A stretch of 21,621 nucleotides of DNA from Actinomycetota bacterium (GTDB lineage: Bacteria; Actinomycetota; Actinomycetes; Streptosporangiales; Streptosporangiaceae). The notes below the pieces were generated by a model. The model did not search any database and was not told where the DNA came from. It saw nothing but the letters and a program-made list of their open reading frames with translations. Shown here one piece after another: positions 15,936 to 21,621 of this stretch (position 1 is the stretch's first letter; every line of letters starts with the position of its first letter). The stretch spans positions 15,115 to 36,735 of the forward strand of contig PLIQ01000333.1 in NCBI GenBank assembly GCA_003140115.1, in the 5' to 3' direction. The translations under genes were made by a program, and so were the position numbers.

Positions 15936-16517
15936 ATGCCACCCATTTACTGCACCCGATGCGGTCGGCCGAATTCCGACGGTGCCAGGTTCTGCTCCAA
16001 CTGCGGTACGCAGCTGGCCGCGACTGGGGCTACGTCGGCTGTTCCCGGGCTCGGCACGCGCGTGGGCGACACCACGTCGACGCTGTTGCCGGTCCGGCCG
16101 GACGACGTCGATTTCGGCGACGACCTCTTCCCGGACTCCGCCTCGCTGGGCGCCCTGCCGGAGGGGAGCGCGCTGCTCCTGGTCATGCGCGGCCCCAACG
16201 CCGGCAGCAGGTTCCGGCTGGACGGCGCGCTGACCACGGCGGGCAGGCACCCGGACAGTGACATCTTCCTCGACGACGTGACCGTCTCACGACGGCACGC
16301 GGAGTTCTACCGCCAGGGCGCCTTCTTCACCGTCCGGGACGTGGGCAGCCTCAACGGCACCTACGTCAACCGGGAGCGCATCGAGGAGGCGCAGCTGACC
16401 GGGGGGGACGAGGTCCAGATCGGCAAGTTCCGGCTGCTGTTCCTGACCAGCCAGAACCTTGACCCGAGAACGTCCTCGGCTGACCCTCGCGGCAGGGGCG
16501 CACAGGACTACGCGTGA
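15936..16517 (+). CDS. garA: GarA/OdhI-like FHA domain protein with N-terminal zinc ribbon
   Basis: I choose ATG 15936 (193 aa) because the protein then begins immediately before a zinc ribbon; GGGGAGG and GGAGG lie just upstream. The same frame could start up to 60 codons earlier, but that segment is Arg/Gly/Trp-rich with no recognisable domain. Cys6, Cys9, Cys20 and Cys23 form the ribbon. A flexible linker holds GDTTSTLLPV (Thr46, Thr47), matching the ETTS phosphorylation motif of GarA. The FHA domain (about 78-170) is very close to mycobacterial GarA: AGRHPDSDIFLDDVTVSRRH with Arg104, Ser118 and His121, and GSLNGTYVN with Asn140. GarA/OdhI switch 2-oxoglutarate and glutamate metabolism when phosphorylated by PknB/PknG-type kinases. 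Mycobacterial and corynebacterial GarA/OdhI lack the zinc ribbon. Confidence 0.85.
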   Translation: MPPIYCTRCGRPNSDGARFCSNCGTQLAATGATSAVPGLGTRVGDTTSTLLPVRPDDVDFGDDLFPDSASLGALPEGSALLLVMRGPNAGSRFRLDGALTTAGRHPDSDIFLDDVTVSRRHAEFYRQGAFFTVRDVGSLNGTYVNRERIEEAQLTGGDEVQIGKFRLLFLTSQNLDPRTSSADPRGRGAQDYA

Positions 16518-16527
16518 GAGGCCGAGC

Positions 16528-17562
16528 ATGAGCGATCAGCCCGCGCGCGGCCAGTTCGGTATCAGCGAGGTGCTGGTGCAATTGCGCCCGGAGTTTCCCG
16601 ACATCAGCACGTCCAAGATCCGCTTCCTCGAGGCCAAGGGGCTGATCGAGCCGGCCCGGTCACGATCGGGCTACCGCCGGTTCTCCGAGGAGGACATCGA
16701 AAGGCTGCGCTACATCCTCACCGTGCAGCGGGATTCCTACCTTCCGTTGCAGGTGATCAGGGAGCGGCTGGCCGACGGCGCCGCCCACGGCGGCGGGGCG
16801 GGCGGGGCTTCGGGTAGCCCGGATGCCGACGGCGGGTCCAGCCGCGCGCCGGCCGACATGTCCCGGCGCCAGCTGCTCGAGGCGGCGGGCATCGAAGACG
16901 AGGAGCTGACCGAGCTAGAGGACTACGGCCTGATCCGCCGGGTCGGTCGGCAGTACGGTCCGGAGGCTCTCGCGGTCGCCCGGGTGGTGGCCGCGCTCCG
17001 CCAGTACGGCGTGCAGGCCCGGCACCTGCGGGCAGTCAAGGCCGCGGCCGACCGGGAGGCCAACCTGGTCGAGCAGATAGTGGCGCCGCGGCTGCGCCAG
17101 CGCGACCCTGGCGCCCGGGACGCGGCGGCCCGGACCGCGTGGCAGATCGCCGATCTCACCTTGCGGCTGCACGCGACCCTGGTCGAATCCGCGCTGAGCG
17201 AGGCCGGGCTGGCGGCCGCGCCCAGCCGCGCGAGCAGATACGAGCCAGGACCCGGCATATCGGACCAGGTCGCGGATTCCTCCGGGCTTCCGGCCGGGGG
17301 CCTGAGGTCGGCTTCCGGACGATTACGGGTGTACCTTGGCAAAGGGAGAGGTGGCCAGCAGAGGCTCGCCAGGCGCGTGAGGACGGAGCTGCAGTGCGGC
17401 AGATGGAGGTCATCGGCGTCCGGGTCGAGATGCCGTCGAACAGCCCCATCGTCTTGCTCAAGGAGGCGCAGGGGGATCGGTACCTGCCGATCTGGATCGG
17501 GGCGGTCGAGGCAACGGCAATCGCCTTCGCCCAGCAAGGCATGGTGTCCGTCCGGCCGCTGA
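16528..17562 (+). CDS. ftsR: FtsR-like MerR family regulator, with an unusual C-terminal read-through extension
   Basis: The start is ATG 16528, ten bp after the FHA stop. The N-terminal MerR domain is clear (GISEVLVQLRPEFPDISTSK, IRFLEAKGLIEP, SGYRRF, about 10-80), then a Gly/Ser linker (86-108), then a helical domain with MSRRQLLEAAG and YGVQARHLRAVKAAADRE. It matches the Rv1828 / corynebacterial FtsR position next to garA/odhI; FtsR activates ftsZ in Corynebacterium. The family normally ends just after HATLVESAL (about residue 228, base 17211). Here no stop follows, and the frame runs 116 codons further, through Arg/Ser-rich sequence using rare codons (AGA, ATA, TTA), and overlaps the next gene by 169 bp. 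The functional part is well supported; the tail is probably read-through of non-coding sequence or marks a lost stop. Confidence 0.85.
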   Translation: MSDQPARGQFGISEVLVQLRPEFPDISTSKIRFLEAKGLIEPARSRSGYRRFSEEDIERLRYILTVQRDSYLPLQVIRERLADGAAHGGGAGGASGSPDADGGSSRAPADMSRRQLLEAAGIEDEELTELEDYGLIRRVGRQYGPEALAVARVVAALRQYGVQARHLRAVKAAADREANLVEQIVAPRLRQRDPGARDAAARTAWQIADLTLRLHATLVESALSEAGLAAAPSRASRYEPGPGISDQVADSSGLPAGGLRSASGRLRVYLGKGRGGQQRLARRVRTELQCGRWRSSASGSRCRRTAPSSCSRRRRGIGTCRSGSGRSRQRQSPSPSKAWCPSGR

Positions 17563-17864
17563 CGCACGATCTATTCAAGGACGTGCTCGAGGTTCTGAAC
17601 ATCCAGCTGCGCACGGTAAACATCACCGAGTTGCGGGACGGGATCTTCTACGCGGACCTGGTCTTCTCCAACGGCGCCGAGGTGAGCGCGCGGCCATCGG
17701 ACTCGATCGCGCTGGCCCTGCGCACCGGCGCGCAGATCTTCGCCAGTGAGGAGATCCTGGACGAGGTGGGCGTGGCCATCCCGGACGAACAGGAAGACGA
17801 GGTCGAGAAGTTCCGGGAATTCCTCGACACAATCTCTCCTGAGGACTTCGGCCGGGCCACGTGA
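17394..17864 (+). CDS. DUF151 / bifunctional nuclease family protein
   Basis: This 156-aa protein starts at GTG 17394 with GGAG five nt upstream, although its frame is open further back. It follows the DUF151 family from end to end: VIGVRVEMPSNSPIVLLKE, GDRYLPIWIG, EATAIAFAQQG, RPLTHDLFKD, GIFYADLVF, SARPSDSIALALR, an acidic stretch, and DEVEKFREFLD near the C-terminus. It corresponds to Rv1829, between two MerR regulators as in M. tuberculosis. Plant members have been described as bifunctional RNase/DNase; bacterial function is poorly defined. It should be cytoplasmic. Its first 169 bp are overlapped by the extended ftsR frame, and the family conservation shows which of the two frames is the selected one. 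Confidence 0.92.
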   Translation: MRQMEVIGVRVEMPSNSPIVLLKEAQGDRYLPIWIGAVEATAIAFAQQGMVSVRPLTHDLFKDVLEVLNIQLRTVNITELRDGIFYADLVFSNGAEVSARPSDSIALALRTGAQIFASEEILDEVGVAIPDEQEDEVEKFREFLDTISPEDFGRAT

Positions 17865-17905
17865 ACCGGCATGCCGGGAATGTCGCGACGCGCCGTGCGT
17901 GGTTG

Positions 17906-17935
17906 TTGACGCCGCCACCCGGGCCGGCTTACGGT
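17906..17935 (+). promoter_or_regulatory. promoter for the ResR-like gene
   Basis: TTGACG (17906-17911) is followed after 18 nt by TACGGT (17930-17935), a good housekeeping-sigma match for an actinomycete. Transcription would start near 17942, about 32 nt before the chosen GTG at 17974, leaving room for the GGAGGT ribosome site. The last gene of the cluster can thus be expressed independently. Confidence 0.55.
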
Positions 17936-17973
17936 GCGAAGGCCGTGGGTAGTCGGCTCCCGTGGAGGTAGGC

Positions 17974-18606
17974 GTGGCGGTAAGCAGGGATGACCGCGAC
18001 GGCGGGACGTCCGCCGCGGGCGACCCACGAGGCACTCAGGGTACCCTCTTTGAGGCTGACGAAGCGCTCGGGATGTCCCATGACGCCGGCCCGGGGTCGG
18101 GGGACCTCGGTTACCGCGGCCCCACGGCGTGCGCCGCGGCCGGGATTACCTACCGTCAGCTTGACTACTGGGCGCGCACGACCCTGGTCGAGCCGAGCGT
18201 GCAGGCCGCCCACGGTTCCGGCTCCCAGCGGCTTTACAGCTTTCGCGACATCCTGGTCCTGAAGGTCGTGAAGCGGCTGCTCGACACGGGGATCTCGCTC
18301 CAGCAGATCCGGGCCGCGGTCCAGCACCTGCGCGACCGCGGAACCGACGACCTGGCCCAGGTCACCCTGATGAGCGACGGGGTCAGTGTCTATGAGTGCA
18401 CCTCCGCGGATGAGGTGGTAGACCTGCTCCAGGGCGGTCAGGGTGTGTTCGGCATCGCGCTCGGCCGGGTGTGGCGTGAGGTCGAGGGCGACCTGGCGGT
18501 GCTGCCCGCCGTGCGGGCCGAGGACGGCTTCGTCGCCGTCGACCCCCCCGGATCTTCGGTCGGCCAGGATGACCTGGCCAAGCGCCGTCTGCGCCGGACC
18601 AGCTGA
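17974..18606 (+). CDS. ResR/McdR-like MerR family regulator (Rv1830 orthologue)
   Basis: I start at GTG 17974 (210 aa) because GGAGGT lies five nt before it. A GTG at 17962 in the same frame has no such site, and would overlap it. The core matches M. tuberculosis Rv1830 nearly residue for residue: GYRGPTACAAAGITYRQLDYWART (46-69), GSGSQRLYSFRDILVLKVVKRLLDTGISLQQIR (81-113), SDGVSVYECTSADEVVDLLQGGQGVFGIA (134-162), then a basic C-terminus. The N-terminal 45 residues are disordered and contain TQGTLF, similar to a short motif in the same place in mycobacterial homologues. Rv1830 (called resR or mcdR) links growth and division control to antibiotic survival. Together with ftsR-like and garA-like genes it forms a conserved regulatory neighbourhood. 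Its regulon here is unknown. Confidence 0.92.
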   Translation: MAVSRDDRDGGTSAAGDPRGTQGTLFEADEALGMSHDAGPGSGDLGYRGPTACAAAGITYRQLDYWARTTLVEPSVQAAHGSGSQRLYSFRDILVLKVVKRLLDTGISLQQIRAAVQHLRDRGTDDLAQVTLMSDGVSVYECTSADEVVDLLQGGQGVFGIALGRVWREVEGDLAVLPAVRAEDGFVAVDPPGSSVGQDDLAKRRLRRTS

Positions 18607-18631
18607 CCGTGCCCGCCGGAGCCGCCCGGAG

Positions 18632-18645
18632 GCCCGAATTCGGGC
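18632..18645 (+). terminator. terminator-like perfect palindrome after the ResR-like gene
   Basis: GCCCGAATTCGGGC is a perfect 14-bp palindrome, 25 bp after the stop. As RNA it gives a GC stem with AATT loop, followed by GTTCTT. An overlapping alternative stem is CGCCCG (18623-18628) with CGGGCG (18641-18646). It separates the garA-resR cluster from the next operon. Confidence 0.5.
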
Positions 18646-18667
18646 GTTCTTGGCGATTCGGTCGGGG

Positions 18668-18696
18668 GTGACAGTAGGGAGTAGGTCTGTTTAAAT
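18668..18696 (+). promoter_or_regulatory. promoter of the membrane protein-vWA-PP2C operon
   Basis: GTGACA (18668-18673), a 17-nt spacer, and TTAAAT (18691-18696) make one of the best housekeeping-type promoter matches in the window. The inverted repeat GGGAG (18677-18681) / CTCCC (18698-18702) brackets the -10 and could be an operator. Transcription would start near 18703, giving a leader of about 105 nt. The leader contains an 11-bp palindrome, ACGCT-c-AGCGT (18768-18778). Confidence 0.5.
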
Positions 18697-18808
18697 GCTC
18701 CCATCGCTGTTCGCGCGCCGGGGCCTGGGGGGCGCTCACCGGTCAGCGGGAACGTGACGGTTGTCGCACGCTCAGCGTTGAGGAGCATGCGTCTGGAGGG
18801 GGAATCAA

Positions 18809-19744
18809 GTGACCAGTATGCCGTGGGATGCGCAGGGTGAGGCGCAAGCCGCGCTGCAGGCCATCGTGGCCGATTCGCGCTATGGACCCGCCGCCCTGTC
18901 GAACGCGCAGACGATGACCAACCTGCTCAAGGACATGCTGCCAGACGCGCCCCGGGAGTCCAGCGTCCTCGTGGCCGCGTCGGAAGTCGGCGTGGCCGGC
19001 ATGCTGCAGAGCAACGTGTCTCAGGGGATGGACGTGACGACCGCATCCCGGCTGGCCGCGGGGTCGTTCGAGAACCGGACGGCGCTGACGCCAGATGCTT
19101 GCAGTTGGGCGGTCGGCATCCTGGCCTCAGCGCTGCGCCTGGACGCCGTCCGGGCGGCGCCACCGCCGCCGGGACCGGGACCGGTATACAACCCCCCGCG
19201 GCCCGCTGGCGGCGGCGATCAGGCGACCGTGGGGCCGGGGTCCGCGCCGACGCCCCCGGCGTGGGTCGCGCCCGCATCCGTACGCCGGCCAGGCTCCGAC
19301 CGGCCGGACGGGCTCAGGCGCATCGCCGCGGTCGTGACCGCGGTCGGCGCCATCCTGATCATCTGGGCCTGCGCGCTCCCGGACTTGCATATTCCCGCTG
19401 GCAATGGCCGGACTTCCTTCTCCATTTTCAATTCCGGCGGCGGCGGCGATTTGTGGTTCGCGGTAGAGCCGGTCGGCGTGGCGATCATCGGCGTGATCGC
19501 CGGCCTGATCATCATGCTGGCCAATCGCTCGGCGCGGCTGCGCTTGCTGGCGGCCGGCGTGCTGGTCGGATTCGGTATCCAGACCGTCTTGCTGTTCGCC
19601 GGTTATGAGTTTCAGGTCCGGAGCCCGGACCACGCGGGCCCGGGAGGAGCCGTCGGCATCCTCGGCGGGATAGTGTTTCTGGTCGCCGCCCTGATCGCCG
19701 CGGCCAGCAGGCCAGCGTCGGCCGCGGTCACAGCGGGTCCCTAA
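18809..19744 (+). CDS. membrane protein with N-terminal helical adaptor-like domain, Pro-rich linker and four TM helices
   Basis: The 311-aa protein has three parts. Residues 13-112 form an all-helical domain (AIVADSRYGPAALSN, LLKDMLPDAPRESSVLVAA, EVGVAGML, LTPDACSWAVGILASAL). Its pattern, YGxxxL..., LLxDxxP, a Leu/Ala helix, and a terminal WAV..hA.AL helix, resembles the small adaptor domains (effector-associated type) fused to signalling and conflict proteins. Residues 116-165 are Pro/Gly-rich. Four hydrophobic helices follow, at about 172-190, 222-238, 244-265 and 281-299; the TM1-TM2 loop (191-220) is Gly/Ser-rich. Start GTG has GGAGGGGG six nt upstream. It leads a probable operon, 38 bp before the vWA gene. 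The likely role is a membrane anchor or sensor recruiting partners through the helical domain. I recognise no exact family; the domain comparison is by eye. Confidence 0.7.
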   Translation: MTSMPWDAQGEAQAALQAIVADSRYGPAALSNAQTMTNLLKDMLPDAPRESSVLVAASEVGVAGMLQSNVSQGMDVTTASRLAAGSFENRTALTPDACSWAVGILASALRLDAVRAAPPPPGPGPVYNPPRPAGGGDQATVGPGSAPTPPAWVAPASVRRPGSDRPDGLRRIAAVVTAVGAILIIWACALPDLHIPAGNGRTSFSIFNSGGGGDLWFAVEPVGVAIIGVIAGLIIMLANRSARLRLLAAGVLVGFGIQTVLLFAGYEFQVRSPDHAGPGGAVGILGGIVFLVAALIAAASRPASAAVTAGP

Positions 19745-19782
19745 GTGGCTGATGCTGGCCAGCCCGGAAGGAAAGCCACGAC

Positions 19783-20496
19783 GTGGTAAGCGAGTCGTTG
19801 ATGCCTGGGGGCGGCGTGGCCAGACGCCCCCTGCATTTCATCATCATGGGCGACTGCTCGGGCTCGATGAAGGGCCCGAAGATGCAGGCGCTGAATACCG
19901 CGCTGGTCGCCATGCTGCCGCATTTGCTCCGATGGGAGCGTGAGCAGCTCCAGGCGCAGTTGCTCGTCCGGATCCTGGGCTTCGCCACCGAGCCGCGCTG
20001 GCACGTCCAGGAACCGACGCCGGTGGCCGAGCTGAACGATCGATGGCGCGATCTGGAGTACGTCCGCTGGGGATGGACGAATATGGGGCCTGCCTTCGAG
20101 GCTGTCGGTGAGGTCCTTGAACCGGGCCGGCTGGAGACGCGGGCGCTGCGGCCGGCCATCTTGCTGGTGACCGACGGGCTGCCCACCGATCCGCCCGGCG
20201 GCTTCGAGCGCGGGCTGGCCGCGCTGACCCGTCACGCCGCGGGCCGCCTGTCCCTGCGCCTGGCCGTTGCCATCGGCCGGGACGCGAACTCTGAGCCGCT
20301 CGACCGGTTCCGCAGCCGTGACGCCCCGGTCCTGGTGGCAGAGACCATCGACGTCATCGTCGACCGGCTGGTGGCGGCGTCGATCGCGGTCTCCAGGATG
20401 TCCGAGGCCGGAGCCGACCGCGGCGCCCTGGCCCAGCAGCTCCTGCAGCCGGAGGTAATACCGGGGTCTGGCCTAGACGACGATCCGATCCTGTGA
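19783..20496 (+). CDS. TerY-like von Willebrand factor A domain protein
   Basis: The 237-aa protein is essentially one vWA domain without signal peptide or membrane helix. The metal-ion-dependent adhesion site is complete: DCSGSM (Asp24, Ser26, Ser28), Thr99 in GWTNMG, and Asp131 in LLVTDGLPTD. The opening HFIIMGDCSGSMKGPKMQALNTAL and the LLVTDGLPTD element are like TerY of tellurite-resistance-type systems. Such stand-alone vWA proteins occur beside a PP2C phosphatase and a protein kinase and are thought to scaffold or sense phospho-signalling. The GTG start has AAGGA ten nt upstream; ATG 19801 is an alternative. The stop overlaps the PP2C ATG (TGATG), so translation is coupled. The C-terminal 40 residues after the Rossmann-like domain are helical and acidic. 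Confidence 0.86.
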   Translation: MVSESLMPGGGVARRPLHFIIMGDCSGSMKGPKMQALNTALVAMLPHLLRWEREQLQAQLLVRILGFATEPRWHVQEPTPVAELNDRWRDLEYVRWGWTNMGPAFEAVGEVLEPGRLETRALRPAILLVTDGLPTDPPGGFERGLAALTRHAAGRLSLRLAVAIGRDANSEPLDRFRSRDAPVLVAETIDVIVDRLVAASIAVSRMSEAGADRGALAQQLLQPEVIPGSGLDDDPIL

Positions 20497-21621
20497 TGCC
20501 GATGTCCACGGATGCTTCTGAGCTGCCGCCGCCCGGCGCCCAGGATTTGTGGCTCGCCCTGACCACTTCGCAACTCGGCGCGGCGCATCAGACGAAGGGC
20601 CTGCCCAACCAGGATGCCGTCGCGGCGCGTCAGTTCCGGCCCGATGTATTGATCGCGGCCGTGGCCGACGGGCATGGCCACCGGCGTCACTTCCGCAGTG
20701 CCCGCGGCTCACTGCTGGCGGTGGCGGTCGCGTGCGAGGCCGCCGAGGACCTGGCCGGGCGGCTGGCCGACTTCCAGGCACCCGGGCCGATCGAATCCGA
20801 GGCGCTGGGCACGCTCGTCCCCGCGATCACCGGGGGATGGCGCGAGGCGGTGCGCGACGACGTGGCCGCCGATCCGTTCACCGCCCGGGAGGAGGCCACG
20901 CGCGGCGACGATGATGCCCTGATCGCCTACGGATCCACCCTGCTGCTGGCTATCGCGGGGCGACGGTGGCTCGTGCTGGTCCAGATCGGCGACGGAGACA
21001 TCATGGGCATCCAGCCCGACGGACGCCCGTTGCTCCCGGTGCCGGGCGATCCGTCGCTGGACGGCCAGCAGACCACGAGCCTGTGCGGGGCGCGTGCGGA
21101 AGAGGAGTTCCGCGCCGCGGTCGTGGACACCTCGACGACGCCGCTGCTCGGGGTCATGCTCGCGACCGACGGGTACGGCAACGCCCAGGCGGCTGATCCG
21201 TGGACCGATGCGGTCAGCGCTGACCTCGCCGAACTGATCAACGATCGCCCGCGCGAATGGCTCGCGGGCCAATTGCCGCTGTGGGCGAGCCGCTGCGCCT
21301 CTGCCGACGGCAGCGCCGACGACACCACGATCGCGCTCCTGATCGCGCCGTCGGCGGCGGGTCGGCGCCACGCCGTACCCGACGAACCGGCGACTGACGA
21401 GGTGACGACCGCCGCGGCCCGGCGGCTGGCCGAGCCGACGACGCGGCCGAACGGTCAGCCGGACGCCGACCGAGAGCAGCGGCCGGTTGCCCGGTCGCGC
21501 CGGCTGATGATCGCCGCGGTGGCGGTCGTCGTGATCGCCGCGGTAGCCGCGTTCGTGGCCATCCGCCTGAGCTCATCCTCGGGCACCACGCCCACCTCGT
21601 GCAGTTCGCCGTCCACGGCGG
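20496..21621 (+). CDS. PP2C (PPM) family protein phosphatase with C-terminal TM helix, truncated at window end
   Basis: The frame is open from ATG 20496 to the window edge (375 codons, no stop). The PPM motifs are in order: N38-Q39-D40, VADGHG with Asp58 and Gly59, YGSTLLL at 145-151, QIGDGDI with Asp166 and Asp168, ATDGYGN with Asp225, and ADDTTIALL with Asp275 and Asp276. All expected metal-binding aspartates are present, so it should be an active Mn/Mg-dependent Ser/Thr phosphatase. After the catalytic domain (to about 285) come a polar linker, basic RSRR, and a hydrophobic helix (about 337-357), then a Ser/Thr-rich tail that would lie outside the membrane. It overlaps the vWA stop by one base. 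The natural partner would be a Ser/Thr kinase encoded just downstream, outside the window. Confidence 0.88.
   Translation, partial: MPMSTDASELPPPGAQDLWLALTTSQLGAAHQTKGLPNQDAVAARQFRPDVLIAAVADGHGHRRHFRSARGSLLAVAVACEAAEDLAGRLADFQAPGPIESEALGTLVPAITGGWREAVRDDVAADPFTAREEATRGDDDALIAYGSTLLLAIAGRRWLVLVQIGDGDIMGIQPDGRPLLPVPGDPSLDGQQTTSLCGARAEEEFRAAVVDTSTTPLLGVMLATDGYGNAQAADPWTDAVSADLAELINDRPREWLAGQLPLWASRCASADGSADDTTIALLIAPSAAGRRHAVPDEPATDEVTTAAARRLAEPTTRPNGQPDADREQRPVARSRRLMIAAVAVVVIAAVAAFVAIRLSSSSGTTPTSCSSPSTA

Noticed and set aside
17139..17393. Upstream in-frame extension of the DUF151 gene
   Set aside because: The family begins at VIGVRVE, and GTG 17394 has a well-placed GGAG. The extension lies out of frame in the ftsR coding region.
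20549..20914. 121-codon plus-strand open frame at the start of the PP2C region
   Set aside because: Out of frame with the PP2C motifs DGHG, GDGD and DDTT, which run open from 20496 to the window end.

Overview
The window comes from a very GC-rich actinomycete. The grounds are the near-complete G/C third-codon bias, the GTG/TTG starts, a mycothiol-type DinB-fold enzyme, and a garA-ftsR-DUF151-resR cluster with the same gene order as Mycobacterium tuberculosis Rv1827-Rv1830. The Streptomyces/Streptosporangiales side of the phylum is the better guess, but the sequence does not fix a genus. I see no tRNA, rRNA, CRISPR array, transposase or phage gene.

Layout: (1) 1-2935, a two-gene beta-oxidation operon: thiolase (5' end outside the window) overlapping a FadB-type hydratase/dehydrogenase. 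(2) 2936-5088, a G/C-tract double hairpin, a DUF885 metallopeptidase-like gene, and a convergent small lipoprotein. (3) 5151-7960, a TetR repressor divergent from an FAD oxidoreductase and a maleylpyruvate-isomerase-family gene, with inverted repeats in the shared 87-bp promoter region. (4) 7969-10710, a DUF429 gene divergent from an uncharacterised 329-aa protein and a secreted GH25-like protein. (5) 10769-13006, release factor 3 and a CDP-alcohol phosphatidyltransferase, divergent with only 21 bp between start codons.

(6) 13105-15603, a mannose-1-phosphate guanylyltransferase whose C-terminal phosphomutase-like half appears to have lost all its catalytic loops. (7) 15604-18606, a 332-bp leader region, a GarA-like FHA protein carrying an extra zinc ribbon, FtsR-like MerR regulator, DUF151 bifunctional-nuclease-family protein, and ResR-like MerR regulator. 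This couples phospho-signalling to control of metabolism and division. The DUF881/sbp/DUF881/gcvH genes found between the pgsA2 and garA positions in M. tuberculosis are absent here.

(8) 18607-21621, a terminator and a good promoter, then an apparent operon: a four-helix membrane protein with an N-terminal helical adaptor-like domain, a TerY-like vWA protein with intact MIDAS, and a PP2C phosphatase with a C-terminal membrane helix that runs off the window. This looks like the left part of a vWA-PP2C-kinase (TerY-P type) phospho-signalling system with an unusual membrane partner. It is the best candidate here for an under-described system; the expected kinase would lie just beyond the right edge.
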